Of a stretch of DNA of 64,000 nt, positions 16,092 through 29,227 are shown in pieces (position 1 is the first letter of the stretch; each line of letters starts with the position of its first letter). Below the pieces are notes generated by a model. It did not search any database. It saw only the letters and a program-made list of their open reading frames with translations, and was not told where the DNA came from. This DNA is from Isoetes taiwanensis (lineage: Eukaryota > Streptophyta > Lycopodiopsida > Isoetales > Isoetaceae): NCBI GenBank assembly GCA_021234155.1, contig JAJEKV010000053.1, positions 1,747,307-1,811,306 on the forward strand, given 5' to 3'. Made by a program: the position numbers and the translations under genes.

Positions 16092-18032
16092 GGGTGAAAA
16101 TAGCTTTACCCCGGTTTTGATGATTCCATCAGCGGTGACTACTCTCCCACGGAATCACTAACCCTCCAAAACGGGATCCATTCCAGAGGCCTGGATTATT
16201 ACCGTGCGACCGCGTCGGTGTACCCTTCTCGATGGATCCCAACCATTCGCTCAGTAGGGTCCATCCCGCCGCCCGTTTTATACCTTCCTTGAGAATCACA
16301 TCCGCAAAAATACCGGGCCGATCTTAATCACCCTACCAAGTTATTCCATCGCGGAATCACCATCCGAATATTGCGATTAAAATTCAAATTTCGACTCGCT
16401 CTTGGGAGGTGAGGTGTTTTTTAGTCTTGCGGGCTATGACTAAACACTCCGTGATAGATGGCGATTGAACAGTTGGGATCAAGGGGAGATCTTCCTTCTT
16501 TTCTTGTTCTTGTTGGCGAAGAAAAACTCAATGGGTAACTTGCCGTGGCAAAATATTCATATTTTAAGCTTATCTAATTTGCTTTGATATATATTACGAT
16601 CTTGCTGCGGAAGACTGCCATTTTATCTTGCCTGTTTTGCAACCATTAGTGCGAAATAAAAGGAAAGGAATCGAAGTGATCAGGCATTATTAGGGCAAAG
16701 CATTTATTTCATCACGAGTTAGATATTAGGCGTATTTGAGAGATGGATAACTAATTTTTATGCCCAATCCAAAAAGCCCAAATTGATTTGCCTTGCTATT
16801 GGATTAGATTTAAGTGCGAGTTTGAGCTTTGAAGAAGGAATGGCTATGGCGAGGTTCTTCTCCGCCACTCAGACATAGGCGAGGTAAAGAGAAAAAAGCT
16901 GCAATGAGAGAGAAAAATTTAAGCATCGAACGAAGAAGTAAATCGTTTTGGAGGAGAAACCCGATTCTTCCAATACAATCCCGCCAAATTTTGGCATCGA
17001 ATATTCTTCAAATAAGGCCTCAAACCTGTAGAAAAAGGGTATTTTTTGATGAGATTCGGATCTTCTAGATGCCGCATATGTTTGAATTTGTCATATCGAA
17101 AAATAAACAAGTATGGGATCTATTTCGAGTCCTAGGCTACAAATATGACTGACTATAACTAAGAAAACATATCGATCAATCTCATAAAATTTTAAGACAT
17201 GGGTTCTGCGGTTTTTTCGGGTTTTGGTTCTGTCTCCGGGGGGAATGAAGCTTGCTTATGGAGTTTCAACATTCTTCTTGAAAAAGACAAAAAAGCAAGC
17301 TTGGACAAAGGCTTGGCTTTACTACGAGTTTCACTCATTTCTCTCGAAAAAAATAGCAAAAAGCAAGCTTGGACAAAGGTTGATGATCCCGTTCCTTGTT
17401 TCTTATTCTTGTTTTAAAGCGTTCCCATGGCATTGCCGATATTGGCAAGGGGTTCAAATCCCCATCCATAAAAATTATGGGCGGTCCGGAGAATAACAAT
17501 GGACGAGCACGAAAATGGCAAACATTACCTAGTGATTCCGTCCCAGAATATGCCACCCGAATATTCCACGGAGAGAATATTATGATATGTGATTCCATCA
17601 AGGTGATCAATTACGAGCGGTGATTCCATTTGGTGGAATCTATCACGGGTGATTCCACCAAGGGGGATCAATTCTGAATGGTGATTCCATCTGATGGAAT
17701 CTGTCATGGGTGATTCCACGGAGGTGAATACTACGATAAAGTGATTCCATCCGGCAGATCAATTCCCGGTGTGATTCGTCGCGTGGAATAACAGAGTGGT
17801 GATTCCGTCCGGCGGTATTTTGCGGATGTGATTCTGCCGAAAGGTATAAAACGAACGGCCAAGATGGACCCTGACGGACGATTGGGATCCATCAAAAGGT
17901 ACATCTGACGCTGTCAGGTACGGATAATGGGGCCCGAAACGGATCCATTTTCGGAGGATTAGTGATTCATTCCGGGGAGAGTAGTCACCGCTTGATGGAA
18001 TCACCAAAACCAGTAAAAAACTATTTTCACCC
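16092..18032. mobile_element. MULE-like element with long TIRs (C), 1.94 kb
   Basis: A perfect 9-bp TSD TTCAAAATG lies at 16083-16091 and 18033-18041. The ends are inverted copies starting GGGTGAAAATAG. Similarity continues for roughly 280 bp inward on each side, with shared blocks GATTCCATCA, GCGGTGACTACTCTCC, GATGGATCCCAA, GTTTTATACCTT and GAATCACATCCGCAAAA. A 9-bp TSD and long TIRs are hallmarks of Mutator-like elements. No transposase is present, so the element is non-autonomous. Short frames inside at 16829-17500 have no recognised family. Confidence 0.88.
17589..17860 (+). repeat. Regular array of nine GTGATTCC sites, about 30-bp period
   Basis: GTGATTCC (or GTGATTCT/GTGATTCG) starts at 17589, 17620, 17649, 17681, 17710, 17741, 17771, 17799 and 17828, with spacings of 28-32 bp. 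The sequence between sites varies much more than the sites do. It forms the inner part of the right arm of element C. A transposase-binding array is the likely explanation. Confidence 0.8.
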
Positions 18033-18041
18033 TTCAAAATG

Positions 18042-21000
18042 ATACAAAAAGCGGGCGATAACCACGGTAATCAGTCCGCACATCATCAATGAGATAGCAC
18101 AACAATTTTCATTGGTGTCGTTTTCCGAAATTTTGGAAGGGTTGGTTGGGGATGCGGAAGACCCTTCTGAAAGGACATGAGAAGATAGTTTTTAAGGCAC
18201 GATATAGAAGGGTACAAGTCATTTTTTTAGATAAATGGATAGGCTAGGCTTCAAGATAATGTGACGTCCAAGGTTAGATTTTTGCGCTAAAAAAAGAAAG
18301 CGAAAACGAAAACAAAAACAAAAACACAAATAAAAACAAAACAAAAACTTTTGGTTTTTTTTTTTTCGATACAAAGTGTGGCCACGATAACATATCTTTT
18401 CAATATCTTCATAAAAGCTTACTGCACTATAATGATACATGACAAAAGACATGAGCCGAATGATCAGCTGAACAGGGAGTATGATTTGCTATTCTGCAAA
18501 TGATGTTTTAATCAAGTGTGAAACCTTACCAAATCCACCTGGAAATTTGATGTTTTGACTTAGAAAACTTAATTAAATATCAACATATCATATATCACCA
18601 TAAAGATCCCAGAGAGAGCTCTCCAACACAATAAAAAACACACAAAATGGAGTCCATATTCAAAAGTTATGATAAAACGCATATTATCATCAAATCTGCA
18701 TTTTGGAAGAAAGTATTCAGATTGAAAAGTACAAAAAGCAGGTATCTGTCTTGATAGATCTGGATCAAATCACATGCCAATGAAAAACTATCTATATAAG
18801 CTTTCCAATAAACCCAAGATCATCTGAGTCTGGCCTCTGTAGCTCAAGTTATGAGCGCAGAAACAATGATGACATTCTCTCTCTAGTGCTTCTCTTCTTT
18901 ATCTATTTTTTGTGATTTAGATATTACATACAATGATTTGGTAAAAAATAACCTCTCATAAAACTCTTATTTTTTATTAAAACCTTTCTTTCTCAGCCAA
19001 AAATTTGTAACGGGTTCAAATCCCATGTGTTCTCAAGTTAATACATGTTAATCGTCATCTTATACTTATAATGCAACTAGAAAAAGTGCCCAGCATTGCT
19101 GGGCTTTTTATTGGTATTTAAAATTATATCTTTGTCCATTATAAGTTACTGTTTAAAATTGTCCTCCTAAAATATTCTCCAGATTAAGCTTAAAGTTTGA
19201 ACATAACACATGAAGTGTTTTTTTTTTTTTTTTTTTTTTAGCACACCAGCCCTATCGGGCCTACAGCCTTTCCTCAAATTCTAGCCTATCCACGTGTAAT
19301 TTCCACCTCATCAAAATCTGAAGTGGCATCAATCTACACCATTGAATCTCTAGTTTCATAAATCAAGGGTCGAAGAAATTAGAAAATGGCCAAGAAAATA
19401 GAACGGAGATGGGAGAAGTCGCAACCCCAGGTAATGGATCATCGTATTCGATCTCTTCCGCGCAGAGCAGTTAGCCGTCTTGGGTTGAAGCATGGTGATA
19501 GCCTATTCCGGTCCAGCAGTTAGCTATTTGTATCTTCCTGCTTAAATTTTGTCCTCTATCTTACTTGCCTTCTCATTTCTTGCTTTCCTATTTTCCGTTT
19601 CATACCAGTCTCTGGCTGTTGAATCTGAACCTGCTTCACTTTTAAGATTTATTTGATGCAAGGCTCTGCACCGACAGATAAACCAATTTTGGCCATGGCA
19701 AATGTTGGTGTTCTACGTTTGATGGGTTGATGAATTGGATGAAAAGGCCTCTGAGAATAGGCCATAATTTATGGCCTGTAAAACAAAAATTTTCTGTCCG
19801 AGACGCTTTATGAGTGGGATGCCATAGATTGGTGTTGATGGGCTTCTTCAAATTGGGCTTCCAATGCTAACGAGTGCCATTAAGCCAGCAAGAAACGTTG
19901 ATTTTATCATTTCTAGCTTCGCAACAAAATCCCTGACCACATTGATTTTAAATCCCCTGTTTCAATAGCTTCAAGCCATGTTCCTGGTATAGAAATATGG
20001 ACTATCTATTCACAGGCAAATGCATCCATTGGTCCCATTGACATCCCTTCAGCAAGAATCTCTGATCTTGCCTCACCCCATTTTTCCATGATAGCCCAGA
20101 TCATTTCCAGATTGCATCTCAGGAACATCTCATCTTGGCCACCACTGCAAGTGGCAAGTTTATTTCACTTTGTCATTTTTGTGCCAAGGCTTCATAGCAC
20201 ACCTAATCCATATGCTACTTCTCCTCTGTTCTTACATTTTCCTAACACATAGAGATCTCCCCTTCAATAGCCAACACACTCGGATACTGTATTACATAGA
20301 GAGAAAAGTCAAGAAAGCCAACACACTCTGACATAGAGAGAAAAGTCAAGAACACACTCGGGCGTCTATACTACATAAAGAAAGGACACATTTGGTAGGA
20401 AGCGAACTATCTGATTCTTCATTCTCAAGCTTTTGACATAGTTCTAGATAGATGATAGCTCAGAATCTCAGAGATCTTTGCTACAAAAATAAAAATAAAA
20501 ATCCAAAATTGCCATGCCTGTGAAGCCGAATTCAGTGTTTTGCGATATCCATTTTCATTTTCTTAGTTTTTTATCGAAGCAAATCTATTCTTTGTAGCTA
20601 ACCAGCTTTAATATTTTTTTCGTAGATATTTCTCAAGTGGCATCGATTTGTTGCAGAATGTTTAACAAGACATACTGAAAGCAAAAGCCAAGATTACATG
20701 GCATAAGGTATGTTTTACTTTTCACTAGTTTAGGCCTAATCCTTCAGCCATAACTTGGTATAGTTTGAACAGGCAGAGCAGGGATGCAAATATCCTACGC
20801 TAGAGCCATTAAGCTTAAACTTTCACACTATCTCCTTGCATAACTGTGCAAGTCTGAAAGGGTTGAATGCTAGTAAGAGGTTTTATGCCCATTTGCCTAT
20901 ACAGTCATAGTGGCGAGTGCGTATCTAAAGTTTAGATGGAAAGCTATATTATTCTTAGTTCCTGCACACATCATATATTAAAAGCAATTGTTTAAAAGGT

Positions 21001-22745
21001 GGATATGTAGCGCATACATGCACTGAAGCCTTGCTAGATGTGGCTACCTTTTCTTTCAAACTAGGGTGCAAGTCTGAGAATTTAGTTTAGCTAGAATGAA
21101 GAAACAGTTGTATGTCCATGATCCCTTTGCATAACAGGTATGAATTACACATGCATGTTGAAACGAATGTATGCATCCTAGATTTATCTATCCTACAATG
21201 GTAATTGGTAACCTGGTCTCATGCATATCAGAGATGTAAATAATACTGTCTCTTTGAATGCATCATACTGTTTAGTGATATAACTAATGGAAGGAGATTT
21301 TGGGTTATTCTTGTGCCTTATGCCTTCTGCAGGATTTTTATTTTTAGTGGCCGCATGCTAGGTGCATGCTAATACTTTAACGTTTTAGACATGCTAGCTA
21401 TTGGTTCAAGAAGTAATAAACCTTAGATAGAGCCTATGGGCATATATATATTGCTGTCGCTTGGCATGCAGCACCTCCATTTTTAGATCCCATGGACATT
21501 AGCTTGCTTTGGAGTGATAAGCCCTAACAAGGTGTTGTGGCTCCATGCTTCATTAGCTTATTGTATATGAGAATGACTAATGGCCTGAGGTGAAAATGAC
21601 GTCGTCATGTAACTTTAGATGAATCTTGCATGATGCTTGGATAGCTTTGCTAAAGCAGACTGTCTTGGCATTGTTTGGTAAATCTGCACTTAGATACATG
21701 TGATAATAAAATGTTGCTTCTTCCATCTCTAAGTAAATGGCCTGTTTTGTTGAATCCTGAGCATGCATGGAAAAGCCCAAATTTTGATGTCCATTGACCT
21801 GACATTTATTAGCATATTGACTGCATGTAGCGCTGGCCTTATTGCAAAAGGCTGTCACCATTTCATTTCCATGAGCCCACAATATGACATCCAACAGGTT
21901 TCAAAGCATTATAACTGTATTTTGAACCTTCTAAGACGAGCTTCCTGACTTGATAAATCACATGACTTATTTGATATTGCGTTAGATCCTGGTGGGGACG
22001 TGTACTTACAACTCCAGTTGATGCTAGCAGTGTACTTCTATGATAATGCAATTCTCTTGCTTTTGTGGACATTGAATTACTATTTATGTAAATAGCTTAT
22101 AAAGTTGTGCAAAGTTATGAAACTAAGAGGCTTACAACATTGTTTCAGTTGCAGGCAAGATCTGCTCTGTGAAACCTGATATATGGTCTAGAGAACTTTC
22201 TGATTCTAACAGATTTATAGGTCAGTGCAGTCACATCCCTACTTACCTCTGAAAACAGTCGTATTAGCCTTTGCAGCTTGCTACCTTCACCGTGGAAGTC
22301 TTGTTGATGGTTGATTCCCCATATGGTATATTGAGAGAAAGATTGAAATGGCTTATTTCAGGTTCCAGTCTCTGATGGATATCTCAAGTCTTAAGATCCT
22401 TTGCACATTGATAATTTGTTTCATATGTCATAAACTTCATAGGCAGTTGTATGATATGATGATTTAGATTTTAGAAGCCACAGCATTGTCCACAATGTGC
22501 AGAAGTTCACTGCATTTCTCTAAGCTGCTACCACAGGAAATATTTTCCTTATATATAAGATCTATCATGTTTTGATAGTGAAGAAGCACTCATTGAGTTT
22601 TGCATATTCCTCCTCATTCTATGCTAATGAGGAGTACAAAAGATTTGATGATATTGCTTTACTTGCTCGGGTAGTTTTATTCTTGGCTTGCTATTGAATA
22701 ACAACTATCACAATAAGGTTATGGCAGGCAGGTGATCAACATGTC
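18042..22745. other. Long AT-rich stretch, no gene established
   Basis: An A-rich AAAAC-repeat stretch lies at 18285-18350 and a T run at 19218-19239. A G-box CACGTG at 19291-19296 precedes an ATG at 19385 that opens a 15-codon frame ending at a GTAATG donor-like site, which could be a first exon or leader of the plus-strand TPS-like relic downstream. This is weak. No other gene or element is recognised. Confidence 0.3.
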
Positions 22746-23240
22746 TGTTTTGGCAATCTAAAGAGGAGGATAAAATAGCCCTTGTTTGGCATTATCGAGA
22801 TGCAGACCCAGACTTTGGATCCTGGCAAGCAAAAGAACTTGTTGATCATCTAGAGATTGTTCTTGCAAGTGAGCCAGTGGCACTGAAAACTGGTCAGCAC
22901 ATTATTGAAATAAAGCTGCAGGTATTATATAATTTTATGGAAGCTGATAGTGTTTTGATAATAGTCATAATCACGATGTTGCTTGGTGCAGGGAGTCATT
23001 TAAGGTGTTATTGTGGAGCAAATTTAACGAACATTGGTGGACAAAGACGAAGATGTAGATTTTGTTTTATGATAGGTCTGATGAAGAAATGTTTGAAGCC
23101 ATTGCAAAAAATATCTCCTCTTATTCACTGCCCCACATGGCTGAGGTATTTGCATGTACAGTAGGGCAGAAACCTAGCAAGGCAAAGTATTATTTGGATG
23201 ATATCACGGATGTCCTTTGAATGCTGCGTGGTTTGAAAAT
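22746..23240 (+). pseudogene. Trehalose-6-phosphate synthase class II, C-terminal relic
   Basis: Two exons match the C-terminal phosphatase-like domain of plant class II TPS proteins, which act in sugar signalling. Exon 22746-22921 contains ALVWHYRDADPDFGS, QAKEL and GQHIIEIK, and ends at a GT donor. The next exon starts at 22992 after an AG acceptor and contains DFVL, DRSDEEMF, EVFACTVGQKPSKAKYYLDD. In-frame stops follow the acceptor (GlyValIle-stop, then GlnIle-stop). About 11 bp are missing where the family has a CysIleGlyAsp motif before DRSDE, and a TGA interrupts the end (DVL-stop-MLRGL). The N-terminal synthase domain is not visible upstream. This is a decayed fragment. Confidence 0.82.
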
Positions 23241-24589
23241 TGTACATCACAACAAATACCCAGAAAGCATATATTTATCTGAAGGGCTCCATGTTCTGAT
23301 CCATGAAGTCGTTCCTCTTTTTATGCTTGTCATTTACGTCATCTTCATGATCTGCATCTTTCCTTACAATTTTCTATATCGTGACTTGCTTGGATTCAAG
23401 AAATATAATAATTTTCTTTGATTATCTAACCATTACTTTTGGTCTGGCACATAACCTTTGTGTATGCGTGCTTGGAGTTCCATGCCCATTTCCTCACAAC
23501 ATGCCCTTGTGCAAAACTGATGTTGCCTATGAAACATACTTCTTTTATGTGGATGCTTCAACTGCCCGTTGAGGGCCATTCAATCTAGGATCAGAAGGAA
23601 TATTCTCTATCCGTACAGATGAGATTCCCTCATTAAGAGTACATTTTTGAATGATAAAAGAAAAAGCCGAAGCCTTGAAATGTTATAAAAAGTGGTGTTG
23701 TATTTCTTGGTTTGGGCAAATGCTTGTTTTTGGCTATTTTCTAATGGTGACTTTTCTTTTAGCACAAGAATACGAGATTTTCTATGGGTTAGCAATATTT
23801 TTATTTAGGGTTTCACATCAACAATGCGAAGGTTAAGAGTTGCTTCAATGCTATTCAACATTTGTCATATGTTTATTGGGGAAAATTTTGGTTGAAACAT
23901 TGGCTCCGCTTTTGGGGTTGGATTCGAAAAAATTGTGAGTCGAATACATTGCTTGTCTCATACACCCAAGCAACTACGGCTTCTTATGGCAATACCTCGA
24001 TCAACTACGATACCTCACTAAGGATTATAAAGTATAGTTCCTACATACAAAACCATAGCTTTGTATAAGAATTTTCACACATTATACTCCTTAACCTGAA
24101 TTGCTAAAGTATAAATTTACTATTGTCTATATTTAGATATTCTCTCTTTCTTAAAAAGATGTCATTGCACTCACAAACTCCCATTATCTCAAACATGGAT
24201 TCGTAGAACTTGCCATTCAAAATAGACGGTTTGAGATTATTAAACCTCCACACCTCCCTGTTTTGAGAATCCTTTTGATAGCTTTTTGCATGAACGAGTT
24301 CTCTTCTCAATTGTTTAAACATGTCTTCTGTTCAAACTTGGACAAGCGTGAGAATTCTTCATCCTCATATTGTGCCACTCCCATCATTCTTTCTCCACTC
24401 CTTGTGCTATTGAGTCTCCTCATTTCTCCCCGTAAGACATCATCAAAAGCATTTAAGTTAGTAAGAAAGAAATCAAAACCGCCATGGAATCTACCAATTT
24501 TATCCCATGATCGTCATAATTCTTTCCTCTAACCATTTTATGGAGCCCTTTCTTTTGTATCTGTAATTAAATATATGAATTCTTTTTGA
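23241..24589. other. No gene supported
   Basis: Short open frames without family resemblance. The part from about 24110 may be the decayed 3' portion of the LINE that follows on the minus strand, but no poly(A) tail or target-site repeat could be fixed. Confidence 0.35.
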
Positions 24590-25690
24590 CTCAAATCAAT
24601 GATGGATTCTTTCCCTCTATCCGGTTCGGTTTCTATGTTTCCACAAAATCCAACATGCCAATCGTACGAGTGTGTTCAGAAATCTGCTATTAGTATCCAT
24701 GAAACTGAGAATGTTATTTTCTGTAATGGAACCCTGGTTTATTTGTGCTGCCCAACTCCAAAACTCAGAAAGTCTCTGGCATGTAAAGACATGATTAGAA
24801 GTTTCTCTTTGGCCACAATGTAAAGGGCAAAGAGGTGAAACTGCATTGTCAAATTTCGCCCTTTTCTCATTGGTTTGCAAGCTCTGATGCAATAAAAGCC
24901 ACCTGAATGTTTTCAGTTTATTGGCAGAATACATTTTCCAACTTTTTGCATTAATTTTGGCCAAAGTTTTTTCATCACAGTGCCACATTGCATTTGCTTT
25001 GGATGGCTTGTGTACAATTATCTGCTTATACACCTCCTTTACTGAGTATATTTCCTTCCCCTGCAGTGTCCATTGGTTATAATTTTTACTGAAATCATCC
25101 TGTGAGGCAACTATATCCATAACTTTCCTATAGATCTCCCTATCAACTTTGTGATCCTTTGGTTTTACGCTTTGCAATTTCCTCCCAAGTTTTCCATCTA
25201 TTCAAGACCCTTAGATCCCCAAATTTCACGAGACACGCATCATGCCATTGCATATATACTTACGTGGATGTTTGAAGGCAAGACACCCTTCTTCCTCTCG
25301 CAGGCAAAGATCCGGATGCCAAAAGAAATTGTTTTCCAAACACCTTGCATCAATAATTGGTGGCTTATAACATAGACTAACCTCATTCCAAGCTTCAAAG
25401 ATCCTTTTCAATGTTTTAGATGTTCCTGATCCTGCTTTAATCTTGAAGAAAACAGAATCCGGCAATTGGTGTGTAATTGTAGGACTTCCCACAATCTTAG
25501 ATTTTTGAAGCCAATATTTAATTAACCTCAGAGCTGGTGATGGTCTTTCACAATAGATGGCACTCCACACCAATTTAGCTGACAATGCCTGTGCCTGAAT
25601 AAATAAATCCTTACACCCTAAACCACCATTCTTTTTATCCTTGACTAAATCAGACCAAGCCACCTTATGACTGCCCTGCCAGATGAACTT
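24590..25690 (-). mobile_element. 5'-truncated L1-type LINE (non-LTR retrotransposon)
   Basis: On the minus strand the open pieces 25663-25226 and 25177-24617 contain the end of a plant LINE reverse transcriptase (KDKKNGGLGCKDL, the usual KGGLG block) and the reverse-transcriptase zinc-binding domain (KTFRWLLLHQSL, CPLHC, HVFTC). A frame change lies between them near 25180-25226, and the RT palm is missing because the copy is truncated at about 25690. Truncation at the 5' end is typical of LINE insertions. The copy is inactive. Confidence 0.85.
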
Positions 25691-27152
25691 CCTGATAGTG
25701 TTAAATTGTTATTAAGCAAATTATTTTTGTTGTTCCTTTAGGTTGTTAGATGAAAATGCTTATCGTGATAAGCATCTTAGGTAAACAAATTTGACATCAT
25801 AGAGTCATTCTCCCCAATCTTTCAATTTCTTTCCGTTGATAGCATGAAGTAGGTTTTCCTATTACTTTAACCATCTAAGAATGATTTACATGAAAATAAA
25901 TTTTTCTCTCATACACATCTATGAGGATTGTACCTCAATATAAAAGAAGACTTGGATTTTGGCTTTTCATCATAGTAGCGTAGTCTATTCTACTTATTTG
26001 CTCATGTAATGAATGAGGATACTATTGAATAATCAAGCTAAGACATGTTCAAGGTGATAAGGTGTACCATCAGCGGATGTCTTAGCCCCTAGTTGAAATG
26101 ATTAGCCCCCACCATTTGCTCTAATAAGCGTGTGCCGGGCGTTGCAAGATAAGTGAGGTTGTGTGTTTCTATAGACATTCTAAAGGCACCCGATTATATG
26201 GGGTTGGTAACATTTTTAACTCTAACATGAATCTGCCATAGCAATTTTCGTCATAGACCCTATGTAGCCTTCTTCTTATCCATGTAATTCTAACAAACCA
26301 CATAGTTTTGTATAATATTTTTGCTCTTTTTGTATATCAAGGAAAGTTCATATACTTCGGTCGAATATAAGTCATACGCAATTACGGTCAAGGGAAGTTT
26401 TGCTTATTTGCCGACCTAAAACAGTCCATCCTTCAACTTGAGGTATTTATTCCACATAACTAAACTCCAATACATGTACTAAAGGTTGCATAATAAGCCA
26501 ATATCTCGTGTTAAATTGACTGTTTATATCTATTAGCAACTATATCTTGAAGCCATTAACTGATCAAACCTATAGCCACCATAGTGGATGCCATCTAATG
26601 GATATGGTATCCATATGAAATTTTATAAAGACATTTCTTGAGGGCTGAAGAGGATTTGGAGCCTAAAGAGATTTGAAGCCTAAGGTTAAATGTTGTGGGG
26701 TAATGGACCATGATCTCCTTTTTGGTTTGAAAGGGATTTGTTCCCATTTAACGCTCAAGGGATCCCCTCCAAACTGGAATGGAATCCCATGTTCCATTTC
26801 CCAGCATCAAGCATGTTACTTGGCATTTGCTTAGGGGTGCATGAAAACGAACTTCAGTCTCATAGATTTATATTGTAGACCCTACAATCGTTTTGCTCTT
26901 ATTTCATAGTTGCATAGTTACAATTTGAGTTGTTGGCAATTTTGAGTTGGTAATAGATACTTCAATATCCTCCAACACACAGGAAAACCCCATCTCCAGA
27001 ATCATTCACATATCAAAGAATCTATATATTATCATACAATGAAGAAGAAAAGCCAGAAGTACTTCTGGTGTTGCAATACATTCATAGTTCTTTGTTTAAC
27101 ATCTTCCATTTTGTAGCATGTTGCAGATTTCATTTTCAGTAGTTTAGAAGTT
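25691..27152. other. Intergenic, no gene supported
   Basis: AT-rich sequence without a recognisable feature. Only very short open frames are present. Confidence 0.4.
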
Positions 27153-27379
27153 TAAGGGTGCCTTCGCACCCGCCGTTAGGTTAGGAATAAGTTAATTTTT
27201 TTTAACTGCCAGTTAAATTTATAAGAGACTCTTATGTTCGCACCAAGACTAAGTTAACTTTCCGTTAAGATTTTAACCTAACAGAAACTAGTTAAATCCT
27301 TTCAGACTAGAACAAGTTAGGTTATTTTTTTTTAACTTAACGATAAAATAATAATGTGTTCGCACTTGCCTTAGTTATG

Positions 27380-27535
27380 TTAGTGCTAACTTAATGCTAA
27401 CGACAATGTCTTCGCATAGGTGCCTATTAAGTTAGTCTAACTTAATGCTAACGGCAATGGCTTCGCACATTCGTCCATTAGGTTTTTTTTTTTTTTTTAA
27501 CTTAATGGTAATGGCAATACCTTCGCACATACCTC
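27380..27535. repeat. Subterminal tandem units ending in CTTCGCA
   Basis: Three units of about 50 bp read roughly CTTAATG(C/G)TAA(C/T)GGCAAT followed by CTTCGCA(C/T), at 27390-27416, 27440-27470 and 27499-27531. The CTTCGCA core is the same as in the terminal inverted repeats. Confidence 0.7.
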
Positions 27536-28041
27536 CAAAATATATGATATTCATAGAAGAAAGCAAAGCACAATATAAAAGAATGATTTTCGAGTTTCAA
27601 ACTTTGAGCTTGAGAATTGATCCGAGTGACTTGCTTTGCCATCTCTTCACAAATTTATAGAGTTTATAGTCTATAGTCTATGCATTACGCTCCAGGGGGT
27701 AGATTCAGTTGATATAGGCAAGTATATAGAGAGCTAGCATGAGATTGGCTTGCGGCATTCAAGCTCGCGCCACCTAACCCTAAGCAAGGGACCAATGTTA
27801 CTATGTTGAACACCGGCATAATCGTAAGGTAGATTCTCCGGCCTTCTCAAGGTGTTACACAAATTTTCCAAAGGCATCCCAAAGTATCTGTTACCTTTAT
27901 CGTAGCTCTGATTTAAATAAAGATAGCGAGGTTTAACTAGCTTTTCATCGCATATACTCAAGCGAATAGTTTGGCTTAAAGAGGCTGCAAAACTTAAACT
28001 TTATGCTCAAGATATTTAAACCTTTGTAGATTATATTTGAA

Positions 28042-28104
28042 CAGGCATTGTCTTCTACCATATCAAAAAATCCGGGCATTGTCTTCTACCATATCAAAAA
28101 ATCC
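28042..28104. repeat. Perfect direct duplication of about 31 bp
   Basis: GGCATTGTCTTCTACCATAT continuing to AAAAAATCC occurs twice back to back inside the Harbinger-like element. Confidence 0.8.
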
Positions 28105-28888
28105 AAACAAGAAGATGGTGAGTTGTGTCGGGCCGAAAAGGTATCATTCAAGATAATTTGAACTTGGTGTACAAGTTGGTAAAAAGGCCATGACACTTGC
28201 AAGGGTGTAAAGGATTATGCCAAACATATTGTCTCAAAAGCAAAGATTGTCAAAGGTCTTTGCTACAAGTCTTTATTTCCACTGTCTAGAAGCTTTGGCA
28301 AACCGAACTTCACAAATTTGTTTGTAGCTTCCTCTGATATCCTTTTGAATTCCAAGGATAATATCATTCTAAAGATTGCCAAGCTGTTTCCTTGAAACAT
28401 AATAATAATTCTTGTTGTTCGGTTCGTCTTTGTTTTAAGCCCACTTGATATTGTAACATGCAAATCTCTCCACTTTTTGTTGTCTCAAGATAAAGCTATA
28501 CAAAAAAGGAAACTATAAGTTCAATTGCTCAAGAAAATATGGGAAAAAGGGGAAGCATATGAATGACATTTATGAACCACGTCTCAACTTCAACTTTTGG
28601 TGAGGGCCGACATAAAATTACATCACACCTATTGTGTGGCTACATAAATTCCACACCAGATTCATAAATCCTATTACAAACATGTTTGTTATACATAAAT
28701 GGCTTATCTCATCCTACCCTGTAAACTTTTTTTATAGGATTTTTGAAATTGTGAGTTAATGATATGATCATGGCTTCCAAAATGAATGTTGCGCGCGCAT
28801 GTTTGGTCTTAATTTTAAGTTTTTTCAGGTGTGCTAGAAGCAAAAGGATCATTTTATTCAAGGGCTTCAGCTAACAAGGGATGCCACA

Positions 28889-29227
28889 ATGGCTCCAACT
28901 ATTGACACAATAGATATAAGCAAGTATGTAGAAACTTGGTATGAAATAGGCACCGGTCAGCGACATTCAAACCGCTGCAAGAAAGTGGAAAAATTTGTGA
29001 CCAAGCCTTGTATGGCCCTAACCGGTACGCCACTCAAGATAGAGGAGCTAATATTACTGTTTTTGAGCGGTGCCACGAGTCATAGATTCTCATCATCACT
29101 TGGTGTCACGCGAGAATCTCTCTTTCATCCCGAGTGTCGCTCTAATGCGCAAAAAATTTACACTTTTTTGACGAGAGATGGCAAAGCAAGTCTTGCACTC
29201 ACTTTCGAGATCAATTCTAAAGCTTAA
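28889..29227 (+). CDS. Hypothetical 112-residue frame inside the element
   Basis: The longest open frame of the Harbinger-like element. It has a WYEI motif after SKYVET and several cysteines, but the rest matches no family I know and codon use gives no support. It may be chance or a decayed transposon gene. Confidence 0.2.
   Translation: MAPTIDTIDISKYVETWYEIGTGQRHSNRCKKVEKFVTKPCMALTGTPLKIEELILLFLSGATSHRFSSSLGVTRESLFHPECRSNAQKIYTFLTRDGKASLALTFEINSKA

Noticed and set aside
17450-17475. tRNA gene (GGGGTTCAAATCCCC)
   Set aside because: Only a T-arm/B-box-like stretch; no acceptor stem, D-arm or anticodon arm around it.
17589-17860. CRISPR-like array
   Set aside because: The regular spacing is there, but the repeat is only about 8 bp, spacers are related, and it lies inside a plant transposon arm.
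19008-19030. tRNA gene (CGGGTTCAAATCCC)
   Set aside because: B-box match only, without an A-box at the right distance or a cloverleaf.
28889-29227. Lipocalin-like protein because of the WYEI motif
   Set aside because: Only the short motif matches. The glycine-rich start, strands and length of lipocalins are not present.
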